In this document: positions 27,382 to 35,958 of the stretch, piece after piece | Numbering within the stretch: position 1 is the first letter of the stretch | Layout: every line of letters begins with the position of its first letter | Origin: JBAJNN01 sp036881905 | GTDB lineage: Bacteria > Pseudomonadota > Alphaproteobacteria > Rhizobiales > Im1 | NCBI GenBank assembly: GCA_036881905.1 | Contig: JBAJNN010000002.1 | Coordinates: forward strand, 62,001 to 126,000 | Direction: 5' to 3' | DNA length: 64,000 nucleotides | Made by a program: the position numbers and the translations under genes | The notes under the pieces: generated by a model | Databases searched by the model: none | The model's input: the letters and a program-made list of their open reading frames with translations, nothing else | Told to the model about the DNA's origin: nothing

Positions 27382-28350
27382 ATGGTGTCATATCATAAGG
27401 TGGGACGAGGCGAAGGCCCGCGTGGCGTCCATAAACGCGTGTCAGGGCTGTGCGCGGTGGGAATGCTGCTCTCAGCATTGCTTTTTCTGGCTGATTGTTC
27501 GGGTGGCGGCGCTTTTTCCGGCAAGGCAAGCCCGGTTTATCCTGGCCGCGGCCCCCTGCCCAAGGGTGGAGGGAAATATCTTGTCGGCGATGCCTACAGT
27601 GTTGCCGGTCACCGCTTTCGGCCCAAAATCGAGCCGGATTATGATAGCATCGGCGTTGCCTCCTGGTATGGGGCGAAGTTCGATCGCCATATGACCTCCA
27701 ATGGCGAGTGGTTCGATATGAGATATCCAAGCGCGGCTCATACCACCTTTCCACTGCCGAGTTACGCCAAGGTCACCAATCTGGAAAACGGGCGAAAAGT
27801 CATTGTGCGGGTCAATGATCGCGGTCCCTTCGTCAAGAACCGAATCATCGATTTGTCGGCGAAAGCCGCCGGGATGCTTGGGCTTAAATCCAAGGGAACG
27901 GCAAAAGTGCGCGTGCAGTATGTTGGCAAGGCCCCGCTTAATGATGACGGCCGCCATCTGGCTGCTGTGAATGCCGAATTGCGTCGTGGCACATCCTTAA
28001 AACACATGATCGCCGCCGCCGATCGGCGGGTGAATGGCATGCCGTACAGACTGGTCGCCCATGTGATCGGCCGGTCTGCGGTGTCGGGCAAAACCCGTTC
28101 ATCGCTCAAAAACCGCTTTTACGTGCAGGCTGCCGCCTTTGCAAATCCCGTCAATGCCCGCCGTGCGAAAGGCAAGCTCTCCTCTCTCGGCCCGGTGAGA
28201 ATTAGTATCTTCAGTCGGGACGGCCATAGATTTTATCGCGTTCGCCTCGGCCCGTTATCCGATCCCCGCCAGGCTGAAAAGACATGGCGTCAGGTCATTG
28301 CCGCTGGGCATCCAGGCGCCTTCATCGTTCCGGCGTCAGGCCGGTCTTGA
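27382..28350 (+). CDS. rlpA: RlpA-type septal lytic transglycosylase lipoprotein
   Basis: 322 residues. Signal peptide with lipobox LADC (Cys38). A double-psi beta-barrel follows: GVASWYGAKFDRHMTSNGEWFDM, then RVNDRGPF with the catalytic-type Asp, and DLSAKAAGML. A C-terminal SPOR domain (NRFYVQAAAFANPVNARRA to AGAFIV) targets septal denuded glycan. RlpA cleaves naked glycan at the division site and in some species only binds it. The start has AAGGTGG nine bases upstream. The gene overlaps tmk by one base (TGATG). In many Rhizobiales a dacC carboxypeptidase lies between rlpA and tmk; it is absent here. Confidence 0.92.
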   Translation: MVSYHKVGRGEGPRGVHKRVSGLCAVGMLLSALLFLADCSGGGAFSGKASPVYPGRGPLPKGGGKYLVGDAYSVAGHRFRPKIEPDYDSIGVASWYGAKFDRHMTSNGEWFDMRYPSAAHTTFPLPSYAKVTNLENGRKVIVRVNDRGPFVKNRIIDLSAKAAGMLGLKSKGTAKVRVQYVGKAPLNDDGRHLAAVNAELRRGTSLKHMIAAADRRVNGMPYRLVAHVIGRSAVSGKTRSSLKNRFYVQAAAFANPVNARRAKGKLSSLGPVRISIFSRDGHRFYRVRLGPLSDPRQAEKTWRQVIAAGHPGAFIVPASGRS

Positions 28351-29021
28351 TGCATGGAGAACAAACGGACGTGAGCGAAAAGGGCAGGTTCATCACCCTC
28401 GAAGGTGGGGAAGGCGCGGGCAAGTCCACCCAGGCCAAATGTCTCGGGGGCTTACTGGAACGCGCCGGTATCGACATTGTCCGAACCAGGGAACCGGGGG
28501 GCTGCGCGCGGGCGGAAGCGATCCGGTCGTTGTTGGTGACCGGAGAGACGGAACGATGGTCCGCCAATGGGGAAGCTCTGCTCAATTACACCGCGCGCGA
28601 TTGCCATATCGCGAGCGTGATCGCTCCGGCCCTGTTGCGCGGACAATGGGTGTTGAGCGATCGGTTCCATGATTCGACCCGCGCCTATCAGGGGTTGGTT
28701 GGCGGCGCGGATATGGCGCTGATCGACCATCTCGAACAGGCGATCGTCGCCGATTTTCACCCCGACCTCACCCTTATCCTCGATCTTGACGCCGCAGAGG
28801 GGTTGCGCCGCGCCGGCAAGCGCGGCCTCGGTGATGATGAGCAGCGTTTCGAGCGAAAAGGGCTTGCTTTTCATGAGCATTTGCGCGAGGCTTTCCACCT
28901 CATTGCGCAATCCACCCCCGAGCGTTGCGTTGTAATCGACGCCTCGCAACCGGTCGATACGGTCACCGAAACGCTCTGGCAGGCGGTGACGACGCGTTTC
29001 GCACTATCGTTGCAACCTTGA
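28350..29021 (+). CDS. tmk: Thymidylate kinase
   Basis: 223 residues. P-loop GGEGAGKSTQ, the TREPGG motif, DRFHDSTRAYQG, and LID residues LRRAGKRG. It makes dTDP from dTMP. ATG at 28350 shares a base with the rlpA stop; a GTG at 28371 just before the conserved part is an alternative start. The order tmk-holB-metG-tatD-MBL is widely conserved. Confidence 0.94.
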   Translation: MHGEQTDVSEKGRFITLEGGEGAGKSTQAKCLGGLLERAGIDIVRTREPGGCARAEAIRSLLVTGETERWSANGEALLNYTARDCHIASVIAPALLRGQWVLSDRFHDSTRAYQGLVGGADMALIDHLEQAIVADFHPDLTLILDLDAAEGLRRAGKRGLGDDEQRFERKGLAFHEHLREAFHLIAQSTPERCVVIDASQPVDTVTETLWQAVTTRFALSLQP

Positions 29022-29058
29022 AGGTTGCTCTTATCCCTCTTGCAATAACACCGCCTCG

Positions 29059-30156
29059 ATGGTCAGTGCAAATAACGATTCCGGCGCAAATCACGTCGAT
29101 GATGGGTGCGAGCGCCATCCGCGTCGTCAACTTGGTTTGATCGGGCATGAACAGGCGGAAGCCCGCCTCTTGCGGGCCTATTGGTCGGGCAGGATGCATC
29201 ATGCCTGGATGATCGCCGGGCCGAAGGGCGTGGGCAAGGCGACGCTTGCCTATCGTTTTGCCCGTTTTGTGCTACGGTATCCGAACCCGGCGCGTGAGGG
29301 AGCGATGCCGCAAAGTTTGCACGTAGCGCAAGACGATCCGGTTTTCCGGCGTGTCGCCGCCAGTGCCCATTGCGATCTGATCGCCATCACCCGCCTCCAC
29401 GATCCCGCAACCGGACGCCTTAAATCCGAAATCAATGCCGAGAATGCCCGCAAGGCGGGGGAGTTCTTTGCCCGCACATCGGGAGGGGGTGGCTGGAGAA
29501 TCTGTATTGTCGATGCCGCCGATGACATGAACGCCACCGCCGCCAATGCTGTTCTGAAGAGTCTGGAGGAACCGCCGCGCCGCGCCTTGTTTTTACTGGT
29601 CAGCAATGCCCCGGGGCGGCTTTTGGCGACGATCCGCTCGCGCTGTGTCAGGCTTGACCTTAAACCACTACCCGCCGACCAGGTTGCAAAAGTGGTTCAT
29701 CGAATGGCGAGGTCCGCCGCGGCGCTTAACAACAAGACCCTCGGCCTTGCCACAGAGCTTGCGCAAGGCGCGCCGGGTCAGGTATTGCGCTATCTGGAAA
29801 CCTCAGGCTTTTCTCTCTTCAACAGATTCCTCGACATCATTAATGGCACACCTAAGCTCGATATTGTTCGCGCCCTTGACTTCGCAGAACAGCTCAAACC
29901 CGCCAAAGCGCTTGAAGACTACAGGCTGTTCGGCGAATTGCTGATCACCTGGCTTGGCGCAAGGATTGCCAAGGCGGCGCGCGGCGAAGACGACTGGAAC
30001 CGCCGGATCGGACCGGCAAACATGATCGGCTGGGTTGACGCCTATTCGACAATCGGCCATTCCATTGCCAAAGCAAGTGCCTTAAATCTTGACCGCCGTC
30101 AGGTCGTCATGCAAGCCTTCAGGCTCATTGACGCCGCGGCTCGCGCAGTCTGTTGA
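29059..30156 (+). CDS. holB: DNA polymerase III delta-prime subunit
   Basis: 365 residues. AAA+ fold with degenerate P-loop GPKGVGKATL, then VDAADDMNATAANAVLKSLEEPP and RSRCVRLDLKPL (SRC arginine region), both characteristic of clamp-loader delta-prime. It is part of the clamp loader complex with DnaX and HolA. Located between tmk and metG as expected. The start ATG is 37 bases after tmk. Confidence 0.93.
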   Translation: MVSANNDSGANHVDDGCERHPRRQLGLIGHEQAEARLLRAYWSGRMHHAWMIAGPKGVGKATLAYRFARFVLRYPNPAREGAMPQSLHVAQDDPVFRRVAASAHCDLIAITRLHDPATGRLKSEINAENARKAGEFFARTSGGGGWRICIVDAADDMNATAANAVLKSLEEPPRRALFLLVSNAPGRLLATIRSRCVRLDLKPLPADQVAKVVHRMARSAAALNNKTLGLATELAQGAPGQVLRYLETSGFSLFNRFLDIINGTPKLDIVRALDFAEQLKPAKALEDYRLFGELLITWLGARIAKAARGEDDWNRRIGPANMIGWVDAYSTIGHSIAKASALNLDRRQVVMQAFRLIDAAARAVC

Positions 30157-30217
30157 TACCGCGGCACGTCCTCGCGCGCAAGCGTAATCGGGCAAACCGG
30201 AAAGTCGATGGGGTGAC

Positions 30218-31822
30218 ATGCCGGACAGAAAACAGTTTTATATCACCACAGCCATTTACTATGCCAACGGCGACCCGCATATCGGACACGCCTACGAGCT
30301 TGTCGCGAGCGATGCTCTGGCCCGGTTCAAGCGGCTTGATGGTTACGATGTGTTCTTTTTGACCGGCAGCGACGAACATGGGATCAAAGTGCTGCAAAAA
30401 GCAATGAGCCACGGCATCACGCCCGAAGAATGCGCCAACCGCAATACGCGGAAATTTATCGATCTGGCACGAGCGCTCAATTGTTCCAATGATGATTTTA
30501 TCCGCACCAGCCAGGAAAGGCACAAATGCGCCTGCGCGGCGATCTGGCGGCGTATGGCGGAGAATGGCGACATTTATCCCGGCACCTATGCGGGGTGGTA
30601 CTCGGTGCGCGATGAATGCTTTTACGATGAGAGCGAACTTGTTGCCGCCGATGACGGAACTAGACTGTCGCCGCAGGGCGCGCCGGTCGAGTGGATGGAG
30701 GAGGAAAGCTATTTCTTCAGGCTTTCCGCCTATCGGGACCGGCTGCTGGCCCATTATGACGCCAATCGCGATTTCATAGGCCCGCGAGCCCGCTTCAATG
30801 AAGTGGTCCGTTTCGTGGAGGGGGGCTTGCGCGATCTCTCCATCTCGCGCGGTACCCTGAAATGGGGGGTGAAGGTGCCGGACGACCCACGCCATGTCAT
30901 GTATGTCTGGGTCGATGCGCTCACCAATTACCTCTCCGCTTTGGGCTTTCCCGATGAAGACTCCCCGCGCTATCGTTACTGGCCCGCCGATATGCACATT
31001 ATCGGCAAGGATATTGTGCGGTTTCACGGCGTTTACTGGCCGGCCTTTTTGATGTCGGCCTGCCTGCCCCTGCCGCGTCGGATCTACGCGCATGGCTTCC
31101 TGCTCGCCTGCGGCGAGAAAATGTCAAAATCGCTCGGCAATGTCGTCGATCCCTTCACCGTCGCCGAACATTACGGAGTCGACCAGCTGCGCTATTTCTT
31201 CCTGCGCGAGGTTCCTTTCTCCCATGACGGCAATTACTCTCATGAGGCGATTATCCGGCGGATCGATACCGACCTCGCCAATGCCTTGGGGAATCTGGCG
31301 CAACGGTGCCTGTCGATGATCGCCAAAAATTGCGCCGGGATTCTTCCCGATCCCGGACCGCTCGATGGCGACGATCAAGCGTTGCTGGCCGCCGCCGACA
31401 CGCTGATCGACACACTGCGCCTGCACATCGACGCTCAAAAGCTGCATGGTATGTTGAGCGCAGTCTGGCAGGTCGTCGGCGCGGCCAATCGCTATTTCGA
31501 CGCGCAAAAACCTTGGGTTTCGCGCAAGAGCGATCCGCAACGCATGGCGAGCGTTCTCTACGTCACCGCAGAGACTTTGCGCCAGCTTGCCATCGTGCTG
31601 CAACCGTTCATGCCCGACTCCGCCGGCGCGTTGCTCGATCTTCTGGCGGTGCCGGTCGGGTCCCGCGATTTTTCTTATCTCGGGCCCGAGGGCCGGCTTA
31701 AGGCCGGTGTGGCGCTGCCCGCCCCCTCGCCGGTTTTCCCACGCTATGCGGGGGAAGGGCAAACCGCCCCCGACACCACGCCGAAAGGGAACCATGCCGA
31801 CGCCACCATTCATTGTCGATAG
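30218..31822 (+). CDS. metG: Methionyl-tRNA synthetase
   Basis: 534 residues, class I. HIGH motif is HIGH in GDPHIGHAYEL; KMSKS motif is EKMSKSLGNVVDP. The type without zinc-knuckle extension, ending in the anticodon-binding helical bundle with no tRNA-binding EMAP domain, as is usual for this group. ATG at 30218 gives PDRKQFYITTAIYY. It overlaps the tatD start by 29 bases. Confidence 0.97.
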   Translation: MPDRKQFYITTAIYYANGDPHIGHAYELVASDALARFKRLDGYDVFFLTGSDEHGIKVLQKAMSHGITPEECANRNTRKFIDLARALNCSNDDFIRTSQERHKCACAAIWRRMAENGDIYPGTYAGWYSVRDECFYDESELVAADDGTRLSPQGAPVEWMEEESYFFRLSAYRDRLLAHYDANRDFIGPRARFNEVVRFVEGGLRDLSISRGTLKWGVKVPDDPRHVMYVWVDALTNYLSALGFPDEDSPRYRYWPADMHIIGKDIVRFHGVYWPAFLMSACLPLPRRIYAHGFLLACGEKMSKSLGNVVDPFTVAEHYGVDQLRYFFLREVPFSHDGNYSHEAIIRRIDTDLANALGNLAQRCLSMIAKNCAGILPDPGPLDGDDQALLAAADTLIDTLRLHIDAQKLHGMLSAVWQVVGAANRYFDAQKPWVSRKSDPQRMASVLYVTAETLRQLAIVLQPFMPDSAGALLDLLAVPVGSRDFSYLGPEGRLKAGVALPAPSPVFPRYAGEGQTAPDTTPKGNHADATIHCR

Positions 31823-32630
31823 CCATTGCCATCTCGATTTTCTGGTGCTGGCCGAAAACATCGACGCGGTTTTGGAACGCGCCCACCGTGCCAGCGTCGG
31901 CCTCATGATGACGATTTCCACTCGGGTTAAGGCGTTCGAGCGGGTGCTGGCCATTGCCGAGGCTCATGACAGTGTTTATTGCACGGTGGGGACTCACCCC
32001 CATTATGCCAATGAAGAGCGTGATGTGACCGCCGACCGGCTGGTTGCGCTGGCTGAGCATCCCAAGGTTATCGGCATCGGCGAGGCCGGGCTCGATTATC
32101 ATTATGACAAAAGCCCGCGCGACATTCAGGCGAGAAGTTTTCGCGCCCATATTGCCGCGGCGCGCGAAACCGGCCTGCCGCTCGTCATTCACAGCCGCGC
32201 GGCGGAAGGCGACACCGCCGCTATTCTCGAAGAGGAATATGCCAAAGGGGCGTTCATGCCGCTCCTGCACTGTTTCAGCTCCGATGGTTCCCTGGCGCGC
32301 CGCGCGCTGGCTCTTGGCGGTTATGTTTCGTTTTCCGGTATCATCACGTTTAAAAATACTGAAGCCCTGCGCGCCGCGGCATACGAGACGCCCGCGGACA
32401 GAATTTTGGTCGAAACCGACGCGCCCTATCTTGCCCCGGTTCCGATGCGCGGCAAACCCAACGAACCGGCTTTCGTCGCCCACACCCTCGCCAGGCTGGC
32501 CGAAATCAAAGGCGTGTCGCCAGAGACGATGGCTATGCGGACCTCGGCCAATTTCTTCCGCCTGTTCGCCAAGGCCGATCCCGACCGGGCCGAAATGGGC
32601 GTAAAGGAGACTAAGGCGCACGGCCCATGA
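31794..32630 (+). CDS. TatD family metal-dependent hydrolase
   Basis: 278 residues, TIM-barrel. Metal ligands: DSHCHLDF near the start, GEAGLDYHYD (Glu), VIHSRAAEGD (His), LHCFSSDG (His) and LVETDAPYLAP (Asp). ATG at 31794 with AAAGGGA ten bases upstream gives PTPPFIVDSHCHLDF. TatD proteins act as deoxyribonucleases or 3'-5' exonucleases; the exact substrate here is not known. The gene ends with an ATGA overlap to the next gene. Confidence 0.93.
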   Translation: MPTPPFIVDSHCHLDFLVLAENIDAVLERAHRASVGLMMTISTRVKAFERVLAIAEAHDSVYCTVGTHPHYANEERDVTADRLVALAEHPKVIGIGEAGLDYHYDKSPRDIQARSFRAHIAAARETGLPLVIHSRAAEGDTAAILEEEYAKGAFMPLLHCFSSDGSLARRALALGGYVSFSGIITFKNTEALRAAAYETPADRILVETDAPYLAPVPMRGKPNEPAFVAHTLARLAEIKGVSPETMAMRTSANFFRLFAKADPDRAEMGVKETKAHGP

Positions 32631-33424
32631 GCCTTGAGTTCAACATTCTCGGCTGCGGGTCTTCCGGCGGCGTGCCGCGCATCGGCGATCATTGGGGGGC
32701 TTGCGACCGGAAAAACCCGAGAAACCGGCGGCGACGCTGTTCCATTCTGGTGCGCCGATATTCTTCACAAGGCGTCACCAGCCTTCTTGTGGACAGTTCA
32801 CCCGACCTTCGCCAACAACTGCTTGAAATCGATACCGGCTGGCTTGATGGTGTTTTCTACACTCATATCCATGCCGATCATACCCATGGCATCGATGAAT
32901 TGCGCGCGGTCGCGATCAACGGCAAAAGATGCGTGCGCATCTGGGCCGACCGTTCCACCATGGACTCTCTGCGCCGACGCTTCGCCTATTGTTTCGAGAC
33001 CCCGCCCGCGAGCCATTATCCACCGATCCTCGATCCCCATATCATGACGCCGCCATCGACTGCGAATGTGGACGGACCGGGCGGCGTGATAGAGGCGCAG
33101 TCATTCACACTCGAACATGGCGCTATGGATGTCCTTGGTTTTCGCTTCGGCGCGCTCGCCTACACGCCGGATGTGAGCAATATTCCAGACGAAAGCATCG
33201 ACAGTTTACGTAATCTCGATGTCTGGATCGTCGATGCCCTGCGTCCGGCGCCGCATCCGAGCCATTTCAACGTCGCGCTTGCGCTTGACTGGATCGATCG
33301 GCTCAAACCGCGCCGCGCCATTCTGACCAATATGCATCTCGATCTCGACTATGAAACCCTCAAACGTGATCTGCCCCGTAGTGTCGAACCGGCGTTCGAC
33401 GGGCTTGTCGTCACCGCGCCATAG
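32627..33424 (+). CDS. MBL-fold metallo-hydrolase (PhnP-like)
   Basis: 265 residues. Begins LEFNILGCGSSGGVPRIG and has the metal motif YTHIHADHTHG, and later IVDALRPAPHPSHFN. This subfamily resembles phosphoribosyl cyclic-phosphate diesterase PhnP, but no C-P lyase genes are near, and the conserved metG-tatD-MBL order suggests a general nucleotide or RNA role. Coupled to tatD by ATGA. Confidence 0.9.
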   Translation: MSLEFNILGCGSSGGVPRIGDHWGACDRKNPRNRRRRCSILVRRYSSQGVTSLLVDSSPDLRQQLLEIDTGWLDGVFYTHIHADHTHGIDELRAVAINGKRCVRIWADRSTMDSLRRRFAYCFETPPASHYPPILDPHIMTPPSTANVDGPGGVIEAQSFTLEHGAMDVLGFRFGALAYTPDVSNIPDESIDSLRNLDVWIVDALRPAPHPSHFNVALALDWIDRLKPRRAILTNMHLDLDYETLKRDLPRSVEPAFDGLVVTAP

Positions 33425-33561
33425 CGGCCGCGTTTCATGCGGCAGGGTGGGAGGCGTTCGCCGAGGGGCTTGCTAAACCGGTGGTCGAGCGATGATCGGG
33501 GTTTCTCGTCAAAACAGAAGGATAACGCTGATTCATGGCCTCGGGTCCGCAATATCGCAAT

Positions 33562-33589
33562 ACCCCCCGATTCCGGATGAGTGGGGGGT
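33562..33589. terminator. GC stem-loop between convergent genes
   Basis: ACCCCCC (33562-33568) pairs with GGGGGGT (33583-33589) across a 14-base loop. It lies between the MBL gene (plus) and the SMR pseudogene (minus). No T-run follows, so termination is an inference from position. Confidence 0.4.
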
Positions 33590-33603
33590 GATGACGGTCT
33601 GGT

Positions 33604-33926
33604 TCAATGTTTCGCGGCGATCAGTTTCAAGCCTACGACACCGCCAATGATCATCAAAAGTGAAAGAACCTTCAACGCGCTGATCGGCTCCTTAAAAATA
33701 GGATGCCTACAATCGCCGCCAAGCCGACGCCCAGCCCCGACCAGATGGTGTAGGCGGTGCTGACGGGAATGACACGCAATGTCAACGACAAGAGCCAGAA
33801 ACTAACGCCATAAAGCGTCAGGCTGAGTAACGAAAATCTCCAGTCGGAAAACCCGTCCGACATTTTAGGCGAGGTTGTCGCACAAACCTCGACCGCAATC
33901 GCACAGAGCAAATAAAGCCAAGCCAT
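33604..33926 (-). pseudogene. Small multidrug resistance (SMR/EmrE-like) transporter, frameshifted
   Basis: From ATG at 33926 the frame gives an SMR protein: MAWLYLLCAIAVEVCATT with the essential membrane Glu, KMSDGF, LTLRVIPVSTAYTIWSGLG. After about residue 76 the frame runs into a short wrong tail (RSRSAR, stop near 33672). Adding one base in the TTTTT run there restores FFKEPISALKVLSLL and a normal fourth helix ending KLIAAKH, stop at 33604-33606. So a one-base deletion has cut off helix four. A ribosome site AGGAAAGGGGG precedes the start. A read error in the homopolymer is the main alternative. Confidence 0.85.
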
Positions 33927-34177
33927 TGTAACCCCCTTTCCTGTTTCCACGACGATATAGGTTTATCAAGATGGCAAAATGCGCATAATAAGCAGCTTAC
34001 TCCTTCCATAATCGCCTTACCGCTTCGACAATCGTTGCGGCGCCCTCTCTCCATGCCCGAAAACCGTTCAATTATCCGGTTGATCGTCCCTCCGGGACCA
34101 TGACGTTTAAGCAAGCCGGTCTGAAACAGCGCAAAAAACCAGCGTCAGCCGCATGACGGCCCCGGAAAATAAAACTC
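33927..34177. other. Intergenic stretch before the accessory cassette
   Basis: Carries the SMR promoter region on the minus strand. No RNA gene is evident; in particular no guanidine-riboswitch-like core was recognised ahead of the SMR gene. Confidence 0.35.
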
Positions 34178-34206
34178 TTGACGAAATTTATCGGGGAAGC
34201 TACTAT
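34178..34206 (+). promoter_or_regulatory. Strong sigma70-type promoter
   Basis: TTGACG (34178-34183), a 17-base spacer, then TACTAT (34201-34206). Transcription would start about 34213, and a perfect AAGGAGG site (34235-34241) stands nine bases before the ATG at 34251. This is among the best promoter/ribosome-site pairs in the window. Confidence 0.7.
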
Positions 34207-34250
34207 TACCAGTAGTTTAAAGTGCAACTTAGATAAGGAGGATTAAGCTC

Positions 34251-34718
34251 ATGAATTCGATGAAAATGGCTTTGACCGCAATCGGTCTGGTCGGCGTTCT
34301 GGCGACACCGGCTCTGGCCGGACGCGATAACGCTGAGCGTAATTACTACGCCGAACGCGGTGCATATGGTGGCGGGGAGCGCAACTTCGTCCATGAACAG
34401 GCCCATCGCAGCCACGCTGCCGCATATAAGGCCTCGACCGAACAAAAGGGGCCTTCCTGCACCCATGCTGTCGTCAGGGTCGCTGCGAGTGCGGCCTTTG
34501 ATGATGCTATCGGTGGAGCCGTTTGGGGTGCCAGAAAATTGGGTCCTGCCGGGGTGGCTAAGGGCGCCGCTGAGGGTGCCGTTATAGCAGGCGTCGGAAT
34601 GGCGGTCCATACAGTGAGGACCGATCCCGCCTGTACCGGAAAAAAGGAATCCGAGAAAAAAGAATCTAAGGAAAAAGATCCTGATAAAAAAGACCCCGAC
34701 CATTCTTTCTCAGCCTAA
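34251..34718 (+). CDS. Secreted Gly/Ala-rich protein with Cys-bracketed hydrophobic core (cassette unit 1)
   Basis: 155 residues, not recognised as a known family. A clear signal peptide (residues 1-23, cleavage ALA-G) is followed by an aromatic/Gly N-terminal part (NYYAERGAYGGGE). Cys70 and Cys128 bracket a 57-residue segment rich in Gly and Ala with glycine-zipper spacing (AIGGAVWG, GVAKGAAEGAVIAGVG). A charged tail of Lys/Glu/Asp repeats follows. This layout recalls pore-forming bacteriocins or small surface proteins, but that is inference. Strong promoter and ribosome site precede it. A 5'-truncated relative lies at 35050-35307, and each copy is followed by a related small membrane protein. 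Confidence 0.7.
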   Translation: MNSMKMALTAIGLVGVLATPALAGRDNAERNYYAERGAYGGGERNFVHEQAHRSHAAAYKASTEQKGPSCTHAVVRVAASAAFDDAIGGAVWGARKLGPAGVAKGAAEGAVIAGVGMAVHTVRTDPACTGKKESEKKESKEKDPDKKDPDHSFSA

Positions 34719-34812
34719 CAAAACTCGGACCTGTCGGGGGAAGGAGTGTCTCCCTTCCCTCGGATTGCCCGAAGGGTTGAAGGTATCAAAGGTTTCAGTA
34801 TAGAGGTCAAAA
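34719..34812. other. Short gap with imperfect GC hairpin
   Basis: GGGGAAGGAG (about 34736-34747) can pair imperfectly with CTCCCTTCCC a few bases on. It may limit read-through from the secreted-protein gene into the membrane-protein gene. Low certainty. Confidence 0.3.
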
Positions 34813-35036
34813 ATGGATTTTGAACTTCTAAGGAGCGTAATCATAAACTCGGCGATAGTGACGACCTTGTTTGTTATATTTACAATGATTCTGGATAGCA
34901 TATTGAATAAAAAGGGCAGGTCAGGTTTAGTAAAAATAGATTTTATAGGATTATTAATTTTTTTCTGATAATTTCTGTGCTCCACTATATACGCGTCGCT
35001 TACGGATGGAGTTTTTTTGGATGGTTGTTCGGGTAA
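34813..35036 (+). pseudogene. Small membrane protein, cassette unit 1, frameshifted
   Basis: The ATG at 34813 (AGAGG seven bases upstream) gives a 51-residue, AT-rich membrane protein: MDFELLRSVIINSAIVTTLF, then a second hydrophobic stretch and a TGA at 34966. Shifting by one base in the T-run just before the stop continues as LIISVLHYIRVAYGWSFF to a TAA at 35034. The joined product aligns with the membrane protein of unit 2: FxLLRxxxIxS, an LD pair after the first helix, and a shared YIR before the next segment. It could still act as a 51-residue protein. Function unknown; an immunity-type role is only suggested by its place after a secreted protein. Confidence 0.55.
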
Positions 35037-35049
35037 CCGACGCGATTGA

Positions 35050-35307
35050 CATAGCGAGAACCGATCCCGACCGAGATCAAAAGCGAGCACCACGGATAGG
35101 GCGGCGTGCGACAAGGCGACCTGCGCCTGGAAAATGCGGGAATACGCCGCCTACGGTACTGTGATCGGTAGCCTTGGCGGTCCGCTGGGCCGTACCCTCG
35201 GCGTTGCCGTAGGCGCCGTCGTTGGAGCAAAATCGAAGGAGTGCAAGCCTAAAAAAGACAGCAGCCACCATGACGGTAGCGATGGCGGCGGTCCTCACCG
35301 AGCCTAG
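35050..35307 (+). pseudogene. 5'-truncated copy of the secreted Gly/Ala-rich protein (cassette unit 2)
   Basis: The frame is open from 35050 to a TAG at 35305-35307 but has no start before ATG 35134. It reads KASTTDRAACDKATCAW, then GTVIGSLGGPLG and VAVGAVVGAKSKEC, then a Lys/Asp/His/Gly tail. It shares KAST, paired cysteines, the glycine-zipper core and the polar tail with the protein at 34251-34718. The signal peptide half is missing, so it is most likely dead or a short cytosolic product from 35134. Confidence 0.55.
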
Positions 35308-35376
35308 CAAAGCATGTATAAGCGCATATCCCCTGGAGGGATCATACGATTTCTGGTTTTTCGGGAGATTTATACG

Positions 35377-35958
35377 ATGCGGTTTAGAGGCGTTTATAGA
35401 GACGTTTATGAAGAGCTGAGGAAGGGGCGTAAGATCTCCTTCGGATTTTCGTTGTTGCGCGCCATGGTTATAGAGTCGGTTTGGGTCGCTGCGGTCTTGG
35501 CGCTCGCGTTGGCGCTTCTGGACGCAGGTATACAGGTGGGTTTTTGGATTAAAGATACATTTTCAGGCAAACGAAAGTTTAACGCGGGCGCTTTATCTCT
35601 TCCTGGGGTTCTTCCTATCACAGTGGGTTATGATTGCTTATCTGAAATATATTCGAGACACAGGCGCGCGCGATTCGTTCTGGAAGCGGGCCTTTAAGGC
35701 GTTCATATTTTCTTGCCTGGCCGCAGTGATGTTTCACGCGGCGCTTATCGCGGCCGGGTCTGGACGCGATGTTTCCACAATAAGTATCCTGATTACCTTG
35801 GCGGTGTGTTTTCCATGCGGGCTGGTGATGATATCGCACATTAACGCCTCAGGGGAAGATGCTGACGCGGCGAGAACCGATTCCCGAGCGATACCGCCGG
35901 AGCGAGCCGGTTCGATCCAACACAAGAATCGGTATCGGCGGCATGACGGCCACGGGAA
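35377..35958 (+). pseudogene. Small membrane protein, cassette unit 2, frameshifted and interrupted
   Basis: ATG at 35377 (GGGAG upstream; ATG 35314 also in frame) opens MRFRGVYRDVYEELRKGRK, then FSLLRAMVIESVWVAAVLAL and one helix. Near 35585-35595 the membrane-like sequence moves to the next frame (ALYLFLGFFLSQWVMIAYLKYIRD, then two more helices ending GLVMISHI). That second frame runs with no stop into the insertion element at 35959. An alternative is two overlapping genes, with the second starting at ATG 35630. The N-terminal helix is related to the protein at 34813. Confidence 0.5.

Noticed and set aside
33672..33690. Programmed -1 frameshift in the SMR gene
   Set aside because: The run is only TTTTTA without a full slippery heptamer, and no downstream stimulatory structure is evident; mutation or read error is simpler.
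33927..34100. Guanidine riboswitch ahead of the SMR gene
   Set aside because: Considered because such riboswitches precede SMR genes, but the conserved core was not recognised on the minus strand, and the protein looks more EmrE-like than Gdx-like.
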